Source: Oreocharis arfaki
Taxonomy: Eukaryota; Chordata; Aves; Passeriformes; Paramythiidae
DNA length: 64,000 nt
Reading direction: 5' to 3'
NCBI GenBank assembly: GCA_013398015.1
Contig: VZRR01012883.1
Coordinates: forward strand, 434,001 to 498,000
Positions 1-13,804 of the stretch are shown here, one piece after another. The first letter of the stretch is position 1; each line of letters opens with the position of its first letter. A program made the translations under genes and the position numbers. The notes below the pieces were generated by a model. It was not told where the DNA came from. It saw nothing but the letters and a program-made list of their open reading frames with translations, and searched no databases.

Positions 1-3000
1 TTTAGCAGTATTTCCACCTTATTTATTTACTATGCAACGTTCAACTTAATAGCTTGTTTCCCTATCTTTGGGCCAGAGGCCAAGGCAGATGTTTGCCTGA
101 CACCAAATCCTATTAGAGGCTGCAGTAACACAATTGTGTGTTAAAGATAAATATTTTATAGCCTGCACTTGCCACCAAGCATCATCATTCCCTAGGCATT
201 TAGAGGCAACTATCTATTGGCAAAGAAAAAACGGTTATCTAGCTGGCAACTGAAGGCAGTAGCTTTTTGGGAGTTAATTTTCTAAGTTGCTTTCTAAGGA
301 GTTGCTTTCTAAGAACTGATTAAATGCCATTCAGTGTGGTGTGGTTGTATGAATTCAAATGTAACTGTTTCATTTGATAACCTCAAAAAGTTGCTCTGGA
401 GATGGCAGTGTTTGGTGTCAGAAACATGTAGGAATAGCATGGCAGCAGGACAATTAGACTTTAATGAATCAATGCTAATCTCAGTTCTGGAATGAAGGTT
501 CAAGGAGTATAAAAAATTTGTACCAATAACAATATTCTGCATTAGAAATGAGATGCAAAGAAAAGAGCATGTTTTTTTTAAGTATCCTGTCTGGCCCCTT
601 CAACTAGCAGTCTACTCCACTGCTACATAAGAAATGGCCCCAAAATCTTTTGTACAGTGCTGGTGAGAAGATATATGTAGCTGCTCAGCCTAAAATAAAT
701 TGCCACAGCTACTCATCTACCAGCCCAGAAAGATATTGCATACATACTAATTGGTACAATAAAAGGTTTCACCCTTTCCTTATAAATGCTGACTCTCTCT
801 ATACAAAGATGCATTAATTCAAAAATAGCAAGTAAATTAAAAAATGAGGTAAACCGAAGAGAGTAGAATTGTTTACTGTGTCAAATAAATACAAACATTT
901 ATTGTCACACAGAAATATATTGTTCCTAACTGTCTACTGATCTATTTTCTGCCTAGTTATGTTCCCCTGGCTAAAGGAAATGTTTTGCTGGGAGGGAGGG
1001 AGGACACAGGGAGCAAGGCAGCAAGCAGGTAGATTCCATGGTTCATATCTGACCTTGAAATCCTCTGTCAGCCACATGAGTGCAAAAGGGCCATGAGGAG
1101 TGCCCAGCACTCCTCTCACTGTACAATGAATTACATTGCTTGGGAGAGTGAAGGGACACCACATTATTTCACCTTACTCTTTGTTGCTGCGCTAGAGCAG
1201 CCTTAACAAGCCACATATTCTTTTTTCCTGAATCTGCTTGTCCAGGACAAAACTGACACCTACAAGCTCATTGCAATAACATCTCTCTTTCACAAAAATG
1301 CTCCTTGTCACTGCCCCGACTACGTTAGCAATAATTTTAATAGGAAGTCAAGCAGTATAACATGAAAGGCAAAGAGGATTCTGAAGCTCTGTGAACACAT
1401 TTAATTTACTTCCCAGTTGCAGAGCTTGCAGTCTTGTTTATTTTTCAAAGAAATGATGCTACTCAATTGAATTTCACTGCAGGAGAGGCTGGATTGCAAG
1501 CCTTGAGAACTGTCACCTGCCCTTGTAATTGTGATAACAATGCCAAGGCAGACGTGGAGGTGAGAGGGGATAAAACAGGTTTCAGATGTCTTCAAGCATC
1601 AGATTTGACACTATGAGCCAAACAAATAAGGAAAAAAAGTAAGGGGGAAGAAAATGCCCTGGAAACAAAGGAAATGCGGAAATGCTGGGTCTGGTATTCT
1701 CCTCCTCTTCCTTCCCCAGATGAAGTTTAAAGGACTGATTCCTTCTTATAGTACATCATCACCTGCTGAGATTTCAATTTTTCTGCTTCATTTGTGTTTT
1801 ATACGGCTTTTATACTTCTAGCTCAAGTAATCCACACCTGGCAGCCCGGGATGTGAAAGTCTTGACAACATCATGGAAACTCAGTCATTATTTTTGAGTG
1901 CTCTTTCACAGTTTCCTCTTCTGTAGGGCACCTAGTGTGATGCTGATACTGCTAATGCCACTTGATGTTGTGCCAGATTTTGATTTTTTTTTTTTCTTTT
2001 TCCTAAGGCTGGGAGGTCTGTTTTAATTAAGGACCCATGCATATAACCCTGTTTTGCTCTCACATCCCAGTGGAACTCTAATCTTCACATGCAGGTATAA
2101 GGATGCTAAATTAGGAAAAGGGCAACAGGCAGGCAGTCCTTTAAACAACTCTTTGAATTGCTCCTGACTCTGGAAAGTGAGAGAGAACGACAGTAAGCAC
2201 AATATCGAATTGCACGTTATTCTCCCTCTTCTTTTTTCTGTAAGAACATTTAAAAAAAGCAATTTGCAAGGGCAGATACACCCCCATCTCCACCAGGGTA
2301 CTGACAACAAACACCCACCCCTGCAGTCAGTGACTCTACAGGCTGGAGCATTTTACAAGGTGATGGTGAAGCACAGAAGGTTTGGTGCTCAGGGGCAGTT
2401 GGGCTGCTTATTGAAATCAAGAGCTGCTGATTTTGCCAAATTTCACAGTACATCATGTGAGCACATTTTCCCTTGAGCTGTCTGTACTTTCGCTTTTAGG
2501 CCTGGTTTGAGACGTCTATCCAGGTACTCAAATGGCTCTCACCACAATCATACCAGTCTTTTCTCTCACACTATTTCAAGCATATTTGACTTTAGGCCCA
2601 GCTGGAAATACTAAAGAATCAGCTTTTTTCTGTCCTATTTTTGAACTTCTGTTCTCCAGAAAGAGGGACCAAGTGGGAATAGTTTGGGAAGTAAATAAAG
2701 AAGAGAACAAGCCTGATCATTTCAGAAACCTTTGCCACATTTGGTCTGAATTTGGGTTGCCCTTTGAGCAGGAGCTTTATCTTTATCTCCCTGATTCATT
2801 CCTTTCTCTTACTGCTTCCTTATTAAGAAGAAATCTTTCCAGTGCAGAATACCTTATAATCTGAAGCTCTCAGATGGTTGAAAGCACAAAGTGTAATGGG
2901 ATTTCAAAAGCACTTGGGCACTGGTCTATGTATATGATCATTTAACTTGATGGTAAAATCTCCCTCGACTTCACCAACTTCTAGGAAATCCTGCTAATGT

Positions 3001-4838
3001 ATTTCTGCTGTTCATAGGGCTAAACAGGGAATACTGTTTTCTTTCCTTATAATGTGAGCAATGCTAAAAGCATGAAAGGGTCTTGAAATACAGTTCTTAA
3101 GGAATCATACATTGACCATCTGAAAACACCTTCCGTTCCAAATCACTTGAAATGTGATCACAGGTTGGAAGTTAGCTGGGAAAAAAATTCAGTGGATGAT
3201 TTTAAACAAAGAGTAGCTGTTGGACTGAAGCTTTCTTCTTTTTCCTTCTACAATGCAGCTTCCAAGCACAATAAGACTTTAATCCATACTTGTAACATAA
3301 CTATGACATGGCTGTGGAGACCTAGAAAGACACATTGTGAAACAGTTATTTTTTTCCTAGATTCCCTTTTTTGCAGTTGGAATATTTTTAAACCTGAATT
3401 TCACTCCAGTAGATGAAATTCTCATATCTCCTATTTGCCCAGGGAATTGCAAAGAATTTTTTTTTGTTCCTTCCCACTCTCATAAATTGTTACAAACTAA
3501 TACAGGAAACAACAATTATTCAGCCTTCAGGGTTCAACTTCTGGAGCTGCACTAGCAAGAGGGAAGTTACTTCACATTCAGTACATTACGATTTCTGCTG
3601 TAATAGCTCAGGGCAAGGCTAAAGCTAACCTTGAGTTTCATTTTAAATGATGTTTTAAGCTGGTATATTACAGGGGGAAAAAAGCAAACCATTCTTGCAT
3701 ACACACATAGAGAACTAAAAATGTAATCTCATTTGGTCAAACAAGTGCCATGAAACCTTGGCAATGTTATAATTTTGGGTGCATAAAAAAATAAATTTCA
3801 TTTTACACTAAGTCTTTAGTTAATATATCCAGCCTGATACCTAAGGATGTACTGGCTGGAATGACTGATATGTGAGGTTCAGTTAGGTAAGTGCCTGATG
3901 CTAGGGACACGCTCTCAAGCATGATGCCTGGTCTCCAGCCACTGCTACCAAAGAGCCTGAGTCCCCTCTAGGTTCCATGTCAGCCTTGCTCCCCTGTAGA
4001 GATCCCCCCAGTTCCCTGGGGCATCTCAGGTGCCACCAAAGTCTTGTGCTCAGGCAGCTGCATTGAACTCTTGGTGGTCTTCTGTCAGGGCCAAAAAAAA
4101 AGCAGAACTTATGGCTCCCTTCCTGCCTCTCACAGACTTGCTGCACAAACAAGGTCAAATCTCGTTCCTTCTCAGAGCTTCTGGCAAGCTGTCTAGAAAT
4201 CAGTTTAAGATAATCTATGAAACTTTTTCTGAGACTGTTGTAGCACTCAGCAAAACAAAGCAGTCACACATCTAATACACAGACCAGCTGTTATCATTTA
4301 AAAAGTCAACATATGCCAGGAGTGACTGTTCAGACCCATGTCCTTTGCATCTGCTCGGCTCCTGTGCAAAATGAAGACTGGTCCAGTGACTCCTGAGCTG
4401 CTGATGCTGTTGGCTTCTGTTCTTTTGTGGTCTTGCATGCAAGCAGGTACAGGTTAATACAGCCTTTGGAAAACCAAGGCTTTAAAGCGCTTGTTGTTCT
4501 AGTACAGAAAGAGCTCTCCTTTTGTTTGCCAAAGCGGACGAGTAACTCCCACAGCCTTATTTCTGTGCTTTAGCAGGGGAGCATTCATGGAAAGAAAAGT
4601 GTGCACAAAGCTGCTCTAGCAGCTCGGTAATACGACACAGGAATAAAACAAGCTGTGCTTACATTAGCCCGCAGTCTGGGCTGCGTGGAAAGAGCTATAT
4701 ACAAAAGTGTAAAAACGAAAACCATATGCACCGTTTTACACATTTCTCCAGAACCCCTCAGACAGCACTTACATGCCATGTTATTACGGCAGAATTCTGC
4801 TGTTCTGAAAAAAAGTGAACAGAAAAACACGGGGACAG

Positions 4839-4945
4839 AAATAACAGAAAGAAAGAAATAACAGAAGGAAAGAAATAACAGAAGGAAAGAAATAACAGAA
4901 AGAAAGAAAGAAAGAAAAGAAAGAAAGAAAGAAAGAAAGAGAAAG
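4839..4945. repeat. Tandem 17-mer passing into an AAAG microsatellite
   Basis: Four copies of a 17-bp unit AAATAACAGAARGAAAG lie head to tail (4839-4906), followed by AAAG/GAAA units to about 4945. The middle two copies carry GG where the outer two carry AG. It is purine-only on the plus strand except for one TAAC per unit. Confidence 0.9.
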
Positions 4946-7900
4946 GCTTTAATTTGGTATTAATTAAATCTTTTCTTGACCCTAAAACTAAAGTAATTAC
5001 CCCAATCAATAAACCTTTTGTACAAGCTCTGCCAGATCAAGAGAACTTGCCTGCCCGAACCCAGCACACGGACATGCAAGTTCAATGCTACCAGTCCACG
5101 TAAGTACAGATGTAGGCAAAGCTTTTCAAAAAGACAAATCTACCTTCATTTTTCTACTACTTTAAAGCATGATTAAAACCAGACAAAATCTGGAACATTA
5201 AAGACATTCAGACGTCCAGCTTCTACTGACACGAACACTTACTGGCATCCAATCTTTAAAAGCATGGCCCAATTTCTTTTATACAACAATATAAATGAAA
5301 GTATCTGTCCATTTTTCTATTTTTCCCACCCAAATAATCACTTGTAATCATAAAACCTATTGAAAGAGGAGTGTACCTATAGAAATCAAAATTTAAAAAA
5401 AGAGAAAAAGTTCAAATCTAACATTAAATAAATTATTGCATCTCTGCTTTAAAACTAAGCTAGCTTTACACATTTTAATGTTCTCTTGCTAGTTTTTATT
5501 CACAGATCATCAAGGAAGAGGTATACTCCATACAGAAAGTGCAGCCGTGGAAGTTTTCACAGCCAAGCATCTGACCTTTACAGGCTTCTTATTATTTAAT
5601 TATCTTTGAGATGTGTCTCTAATTTCCTCTTTATTAGAGATGCCTTACGTCTTCAATAGAAAAATCCTGAAATAATAATTTTGCCTGCCATTATGGCTTG
5701 GGAAGCAGGGTCATTATGTAAGAATGGTTTCAGACACTTGCAGAGAGAAAAAAGGTCATTACAAGTAACATCTAGATTTGAAACAATTGGTCTGACTTCC
5801 TGTTTCTTGGAAGGGCTGTAGATCTAAGCAGCAGCAGGCAGAAAGCTGCAGTTAACATTTAGGGAGCAGCGTACCATAGGATCACGTACAAACACTACTG
5901 ACTGAAGCTGAAAGGGATTTAAGAACCAGGAGGAATGTTTGATCTCTTAGGAGTTGTCTGAAAAGGCAGACACAGAGATAAACTCCAACACTGGAACATG
6001 CTCACCCTCTTGGCTCACTTCACTGGGAAATGAGGCTGTTCATCAGTTTTGACGAAAAACATGAAAAGATTAAGGGAGCACTGATAAAGCTGCTGTCGAC
6101 TTCCAGGTACTAAAGTTTTAAGGGCTGTGTCACTATCCATCCAAAACCATCATCACTGTTTTACAGAGAACAGCAACAAACTCTGGATATGAGGAGTGCA
6201 AAGCGATGTGAAAAGTCGCACGTCTGCACAGGCCTCTTTCCATTTCCAGATCCAGGCTCAGCCCATGTTTGCTTTTTATTAAGCCCTATAAAGAGAACAG
6301 ACTAGACTTACACATGGGCTGGATGAAAGTGAAATCTCACCAAGCACACTACTACACCTGCTTGGAGTGGGGAATTCTTGCAGCTCACAAGGCTCAGGCA
6401 GAGGGAGTTCACCTCACACTTCTGTCTCGCCTTGTGATACCGTACCTCTAAGACTGGGCTGGATTTGGCTAGGATGGAGAGGGTAGTCTCCTGTCTTCTT
6501 GCCATCCTTCTGTATGGACTAGCTCAATTCTCAGAGAGGACCTCACACTCTATGGCCAGCTGGATGTTTAGTGGAAGACACTTTGCAGTGCTGCAGCATA
6601 ACCTGAACCTGCTCTGAGGATAAGCATTTTCAGTCAAGCAGACCTGTCAACACAATGCCATTCATGAGATCAAATACACAAGGAAAGAAAAACCTAACAC
6701 AGCCTGGCAGTGACTCATAAATGCATTTTTTACTTTCTACATGAATTGAGTGACTGTATCTTTTCTAAATACTTGAGACCTATGAGCTTTGCCACACTCA
6801 GAGAAGCTAGGTAAGAGCTGAAAGCAGGAAACAAAGCATCAAAAACAGGGTTGGCAGCAACAAGAGAGTAATCAAAAAAAGCATTGCCCATCTGACAGAG
6901 TGTCAGATGTCTGCTTGTAGGGGGGCACAGAGAACCAAAGTCAAAAACTATTTGCAGAGCATACAAAGCTCTGCTGTTATTTTGCAGGGGAGAGATTGAT
7001 AAGACCAAAACTTAAGTGGTTCTCCTTCCTGGCACAGTTCTCATATGTTGCTGTATTTCTTGTTCTGCACAGAGCAAAAAAGGAGTTGTGAGCATGGGCA
7101 GGAATGTGTTACTAACTAATTATCTGCAGAGGGTTACCACAAGGTGGAAGCGATCCACGTTCCCCTCTGAAACAGAAGGGCTAAGATGACCACACTCATG
7201 CAATAGGGGAGAACTGAGCACTTCCACGGAGCAGCTGGAGTCTCATTAACAGTTAAGGAGATCTGATTCAGCAAAGTAGTTGCTGAACTTTCAGCCTCTT
7301 TAGCCTAAGGAGAAGTTCAGAAAAGGGTAGCTGGGACATTAAAACCACTTTTCCTCATTCAGAGTCCTGAAGATCTAATAGTGCATGGGGGACTTTTAAG
7401 ATGAGTAACTGAGGCATTAAGGAGCCGAAAGAGAAGGGCAAGCCAGAACAGATCACACCCCATGTTACTCTGCACAGTATCCCGACTCCTCAGTATTTAC
7501 ATGAAACCGATTCAGATTTTTCCAGACATTAGCAAAGCAAGAGTAAATAGCATGGATGGTTTTGAGACTCCAAGTGGATCACACTTCTGTATCGTCTCTG
7601 AAGTGGAAATTGCTAGAGTTCAAGCTAGCTTACACATAAGCAGCAAAAGCAAGGGAAGGAAATCTGAGCTACTCAGACTCTTTCTTTTCCCCTTGCTAAG
7701 AACAAGCTAAACACAAAGGCACTTTCACACAGTGCTAAGGAAGTCATTCTCATCACCTCTTGTCACACAAGGATTCCCAGTCCCATGCTTGTCTCTGTGC
7801 CCTGCAATTTCTCCTCTGTGACCTCAGTGATCTTCTGCTGGTATCATTCCTGAGTGTGAAGCGCTGTCCCAGGGACTGCATGGGGTGAGCTACATTCTGG

Positions 7901-10900
7901 GCTATTGCAGGAAGGGCATGTGCCTTTTGGTTTATATTGCCAAGTGCTGTAAGTGCTGGCAGCCCCTTATAAATCACACTGGAGCTCCTCCTGCACTTCA
8001 GTGAAGGAAACTACTCACAGTAGGCTATTTTTATGGGTGGTAGAGGGGGCAGAAGGAATGGTCCTTTTCTTAAACTTCAGCATTGTCTCATGCAGAAGAT
8101 AAGAATGAGAAAAAGCCTTGCATCCTATCCCGGGTGTTCTACATGTGTTTCCTGTTGCTTGCTGGGTGACACGCTGGTAAACAGCAATGCTCTCCTCCCA
8201 CAGACAACTGATTCTGCTCTTCCTTTTGATTTCTCAGTGGCCCTGCACAGCCGAGCCTGCCTGAACTCAGCAGTAACAGCTGCTGGAAGACACTTTGACT
8301 CCACAGATGCTTTTTTCAGGTTCTCGAATGTTTCTTGCTTCTACTGAGCAGATTTTTGGCCAAAATCTCTGCCTCAGATGTGCCGATTCCATGTGATTCC
8401 TGAGCCTACTATTTTGCTTCACTTAGACAAGATTGCTCGAAACAAATTACCACTATTAGGCAGATAGTGGCAGATTGTGAATCCACTTGGCGCTTCTCAG
8501 TGTTTCTATTCGGAATTTCAGAAAGTGCCACCAATGTAATTTACAAAAAGGTTAATTTATTATTGAGAGACCTCGACTGTCCATTCCCTTATAATGTAAA
8601 GAATTGTAATTCAGAAGAATGGGATATAAAAATGCTATTAAAAGCTGAAAACTTTTCCAGAATAATCTTTTTCTCTCCACCTGAATTGTCTGTATTATTC
8701 AGAAGTATAAGCTCTGACATGCATTACAAGGCTGTATTCTCCTCAGGTTTACATTCAGCGGCACGTAACAGGCCACATTTTGACACCACCTAACCCTTCA
8801 GTGATGATGATTCCACATCCTTTTAGAAAACAGGCCAAGTTGCCATCTCCTGCCCTCAAAATCTGTGCTAATGTTCCTGAGTGGATTTAGTTACAGCTTT
8901 ATCGCATTCCAAAGCTGTATGATGGACAGCCTCACAATTTATGAAATTAACTGTGTGTTATCAAACTGGGAATACAGATGCTTTTTTCCATTTTTCTCTA
9001 GTTTTCACTAGAATAATGGAAGCCAAATCATTCCAGGCAAGCACTGCACAGTAATTGCAGTTGATACTGTCATACAGAGCCGGCAATGATTTGCTGGCTC
9101 TGAACAGCTCAGTCTGTTGAAACACAGCAGATAAGACTTGGAAAATCAGCACCCTTTCCATCCAACATGTTTATTGCTGAAGTAAAAGCTATGGCCATTT
9201 ATTTTGGTGAGTCCTCACTCGCAGGGCATGTTTGCCTGAAGCAATGACTGCACAGTTTGGCTTTATGAACTCATCGTTATGATCACCATTACCAATTTTG
9301 TGCTTTCTCCTACTATCTGCGATTATTAATTAATGCTTCATTCATTTTCCCAGCAGTTCTATCACCCACACAGCATCTCTGGGGAAATGTCACTCTCCTC
9401 AGTTTTACATGGTGAGCAGCTGAAACATGAGCCTAGGCTGGGGCAGAATTAGCAAATCAATTAGAATTCAGGAGTTCCAGGCTGCTGGCCCTCTTCTCAG
9501 ATCATTGGATCCTACTTCTTCCTGCATCACAGCTATACTTTACAAACTCACTCTTACTGTAAGCCCTATGTTAGTGGAATAATAAAGGGAGATTTTTTTT
9601 AGGTGGCCTTGCCACAGAAATCAAATTAAATGGCAGCTTGCCTCTGACAGCCAACACCACTTCTTTGAAGGTTCCTCACCCCACACAGACAGATCTAAGG
9701 CTTCCATCACACATGACTTGATTTATTTGTTTGGTGTTGCAACTTTACACACTGGTTCATAAGCACTGTCAGGTTGCTTTAGACTCTTTACTTGGACAGT
9801 GAAAAAAAAATCATAACACTACAGTACCACGGTATTTATATACTTACAATCTAGCAACCATGTCTTGCCAGACTTCATGAAAACAGTAGAAAGGTTCTGA
9901 AGCATTAGAGTTACACAAAACACCTGGGTTGTTTTTTTTTTTACACAAGCTGTTGAAATCTAGATTGAGAAGAAAGCTACCAACTTATTATGGCTATTAC
10001 AGTGTTTATATGGTACTTACACAAACGCTGCACTTTTCCAGACAAATTCTAGCCAAGAAGCCACATTTTCCTACCTAAAAATTTTACTTAAGTCTGTTTC
10101 AAAATGCACAGCTTGTACTTTAACAGGTTTTTTCACACTACAGCTTTGTGTTGATATACAGCTGCCAGTAGATAAAGTGATTCCCACCTGTGTAGCAAAA
10201 GAAAACTTCCTTGTTTCTGAGTCACAGAAACACAGAATGATTCAAGGTCAGCAGGGGATATATCGAAGATATCACAGGCTCCATATCATGGACTGTTCTG
10301 CCTATCCATGCAGTCATGAAGGTACAGCAGAGCACAAACAAAAAACCCAGCACTGCCTTGAAGACAGTCTGACATGCTTCTCAGCCACACCATTCCCTTG
10401 CATTTCAAAGGTAAATTAAGAATGTTTTTTCCTTTTTTTTCTTCTTGTTTTTCCCTGTATCAGTGCAATGAGGCCAAGAGAAAAGTCTGGCTAGAACACT
10501 GAAGTATCACTTTGAAGACAAGAACAAGTAGTGACAGGGCTTTAAACGTATTTTCTGCTGCTAGAGCCTTACTGATTTTTTTTCTTGTGATTGGAAATTT
10601 TGAACTAAAGACATTCTTAGACAAGGAAAAAAAGTTGCCTTCAGAAGAATATCTTAAGCTTCTGTGGTTATTGTAAGCAAAAAATCAAATTACTGAAGTC
10701 AACTAAATGGAAGTAAATCTGCATTCTATAGAGCAAGACTTCAATTTCATAAGCTAATAACAGCTACTTCTAGTGTTGCCCAGCTGCAAACAAGACAGAA
10801 CACCACATCTCCAGGTTTTAAATTTAATTCAGAGTATTACAGCAGTTTCCACTTCTGCATTAGATAAACTTTAGTGCTAAAATGGAATATTGGGATGTTA

Positions 10901-11624
10901 ATGACTTTGCTTTAATAAGACCTAAACTTTTTAATTAACCTGCCAAGACAAATTACAGCCCATAGCTCTCAGGTAACTATTGCAGACAGCTGAGACTCAA
11001 CACCAATGCCTCTGTTGGGAGAGGGATTAATGGCAGCTTTGGAATGAGTCTGCTTTTTTCTTCAAAGAAAAAAAGTCCATTAAACACCGTGGCTAGAAGA
11101 ATGCTGAGTGCTGGTTTTATGGAGTAATCCTTAAATCACAACTAAATGAATTTAGGTATATGAACAGTTTCAGCAGGTCAACCAAATTTAAAAATTAAAT
11201 ATTATTGAATCAGAAACAGATTTTTATATTTACAGGGTGGAAGAAGAATAACCAGTGCGCTGTTAGGCACCCACTGGCAGCATCCTTTCCTCCTTGGACA
11301 GCAACAAATCTATGACTGTGAGCTGAACTGACAGGGCATTTAATTGCCAAAGAAGTCGAAAGACCTATTTAGTTAATTTGTTCTTCTTAAGCAATCTCAG
11401 CTTCATTCTGTTAGCAAGGAGAAACGGAGATTCCTGCTACTGTGGCTGCTACTACCAAGTCTTATAGTGCTCTTTATTGGAATTTTAACCCCAGTACTCT
11501 GTCTGAACTCCAGCTTGAATGATTTTGATGGTGTTCAATGGCAGGACTGTCTGTCACACAGAACTGTGATATGGTGCTGCTCTCTGTTCTTCAATCATTC
11601 CTACACCTCTGCCCCAGACAGAGA

Positions 11625-11690
11625 AAAAAGCCAATCAAACAAACAAAAAATCAAACAAAACAAACAAAAGCCAACTAAATAAAAGGAAAA
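11625..11690. repeat. CAAA-rich low-complexity run
   Basis: Irregular CAAA/CAAAA units occur on the plus strand, such as TCAAACAAACAAAAAATCAA. It is simple-sequence DNA within intron. Confidence 0.75.
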
Positions 11691-11957
11691 TCAAAGTAAG
11701 AAAATAAAGCAAGGATTTTCCAGCTTGTAATCCATGTTTGGCACTGGGCAGAATCTCGTTATGGTTACAGTTACTTAAAAGGCCTACAAAATACTCAACA
11801 TTTAGGGTCTAATAGTATTCAGCATGTTGCTAAATATAATCCCCTGCAAGCATTCTCTCCAAAACCACACAAAGCCATCGTGCAATTTGAGTATGTGCGT
11901 TAATACCTGGCCCCGAGGCACATTCAGGAGTTTAGGAATAAGAGAGGAAACCCTTAC

Positions 11958-12168
11958 CAATAGCAGTCGTAAGGAAAGAAACCACTTCCGATTCCTTGCC
12001 ATCATTGTAGAAGGCTAAATGCCATATTCCTGAATCTAAATACTGGATAAATCCTGTCTCGTGGCTGGCCAAGGGCACAAACGCTCTGTGCTGCCGCTGA
12101 GGTCCTTCCAAGCTTCTCGCCTCCTGCGTCAGCAGACGTCTTCCATCAAGGAGCTCGACAAAGTCAAA
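11958..12168 (-). CDS. TENM4: TENM4 exon F: ectodomain stalk just before the EGF-like repeats
   Basis: This 211-bp exon (70 codons plus one base) has acceptor CTTATGTTTCAG and donor GCTATTG/GTAAGG. It reads FDFVELLDGRRLLTQEARSL, then a variable basic patch (EGPQRQHRAFVPL), then the conserved family block SHETGFIQYLDSGIWHLAFY followed by NDGKESEVVSFLTTAI. The final G should join the next exon to encode the Glu before the first EGF-like repeat. The SFLTTAI ending separates TENM4 and TENM1 (LTTAI) from TENM2 and TENM3 (SFNT). The R-Q-H-R tetrapeptide sits where TENM2 carries its furin-type RERR site, and it meets only the minimal RxxR pattern. No following EGF exon was found in the remaining 11.9 kb. 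Confidence 0.96.
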
Positions 12169-13804
12169 CTGAAACATAAGAGGGAGCGATGTTTGTGCGT
12201 ATATCAGGTTTCCTCAAGCTTAGTCTCTTATTCTGGGTCTACAAAAGCATCATAAACAGGATTTTCTCTGGTAACTCAGGTATTTTCCAGGACTACCTGC
12301 AAGGAACCATTTTGGAAACAGCTAGCACATGAATGTACTTCCCTGTAATCATATGAATCATGAAATCATCTTTGTTTAGAGGGTGACTTGCAGCCTATTG
12401 GCCAAACTGAGGTGTTCTCATTCTGTAGAAATAGAGGCAGAGAAACATGAGACCATGCCTCAACTGCACTGTAAATATGACACTAAGCAGCTTATTTGTT
12501 ATCTTCTTTGTGTCTTGGCTAATACGGAAAAAAAGACAGAAAAATATATTTAGCCCAGCTGGGGTGTTTGCCAGAATTGCTAGGAGTCACCAAGGGAAAA
12601 GTAAGAGATATTTTAAAGTGAACTCTGGTAGAGGTTTTGCAGAAGTATTTTGCTTAGCCAGAAAAGGTTTTATCTTAAAGCAATAGCAAAAATAGTTAAA
12701 AAATCACAGAAAATGAAGATGTAAAAGAGATAAATATATAGAAAAGTCCCATTTAAGGAATAGCTCTAGGCATTTTCCTCAGAAGAATGCATTTGTTTTT
12801 TGCAAGTATAACTTCAACTACACAACTGCTTTGCTTTAATACTAGTATTGCAACTCCTTTTAGTTCCCTATTTAAATAACCTTCCACTGATTTTCCACAA
12901 TAATTGTGTTTTGTCTGGTATTATATTAATGGGATGAGGCAGATATTAGCCTACAGACATCACAAATGTTAAATGAACCTTATTTAATCTGACTTTTACC
13001 ATGCGTTTAGATGACCAGGACACCTAGCAAGCAGAATCCAGTAGCTGAGGCACTATTCAGCTTTTCTACTCCCTGACTTCACTTGGTTTTGCCTCTCTCA
13101 TCCAGCTGGTAAGATAAGCTTGTGTGTTTTTTCGGCAGGAAGAAGAACAACAGGCAGAAAGAAACACCACCACTTATTTCTGAACCCATAAATGTTGCTG
13201 CACTGAATGGCTGCTGAGTGGTAGCTGACTGTGGCACCAATATTTAGGCTGCTTATCCCTTTTCACTTTACTGTAGCAAAATTTGGGTGCTTGTTATTAA
13301 GTTGTCTGGTGTGGTCTTCAAAGTCAACCAAGATAAAGACTTGATGACATGTTCTTTCCTATGTAGGAAAAGTTAAAAAAAGTTAAGCTACTAAGTTAAA
13401 AAAAGACGTGTTTATTTCCAACAACATTTTGAGCAATGAGCTATATATGACATAGCTCGCATATGAAATGACAGCATTTGTCCCTAGGTTATTTTTATTA
13501 TGTATTTTAAATTATATCTTTACAGATATCTTTGTTTTCATTTTTATTTTCTTTTGGTTGTATTTCAGTACACAGATCTCAAATTTGGGGCTGAAGTGTC
13601 CTTTTGAAAATGTAAAAGCTGCTACACCTGTAAAGGCTATTCCTTTTGGGTGTCTATCCAAGTTAGATTTGCTAAAGACAGAATTTCTGTTTTGAAAAAA
13701 TAGAAACATAAATTATTAAAACATATGATTTAAAATCTAAAAATACAATGTAAGTAGAAATTCTAAACACATGTAATTAAAAATGTACATTTCTGTTTCA
13801 ACCG

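Larger units (their letters stand above)
1..11957 (-). other. TENM4: Intron downstream of exon F (incomplete); no exon found
   Basis: I looked on the minus strand for a cysteine-rich exon that would continue exon F into the first EGF repeat and saw none. The stretch is ordinary AT-rich intron. Features are a tandem 17-mer/AAAG microsatellite at 4839-4945 and a CAAA-rich low-complexity run near 11625-11690. No clear CR1 or LTR copy could be delimited. Open frames here are short and resemble no protein I know. Confidence 0.7.

Noticed and set aside
9235..9265. Minus-strand reading with C-S-H-C-F, considered as the first EGF exon of TENM4
   Set aside because: Only a few residues fit, the CxGNGxC pattern is absent, and no splice site is in phase.
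10216..10262. Short match to a CR1 tail (CACAGAAACACAGAATGATT)
   Set aside because: The match fades after about 30 bases and cannot be delimited as a copy.
13438..13459. GAGCTAT...ATAGCTC inverted repeat
   Set aside because: Seven-base arms are expected by chance many times in 64 kb.
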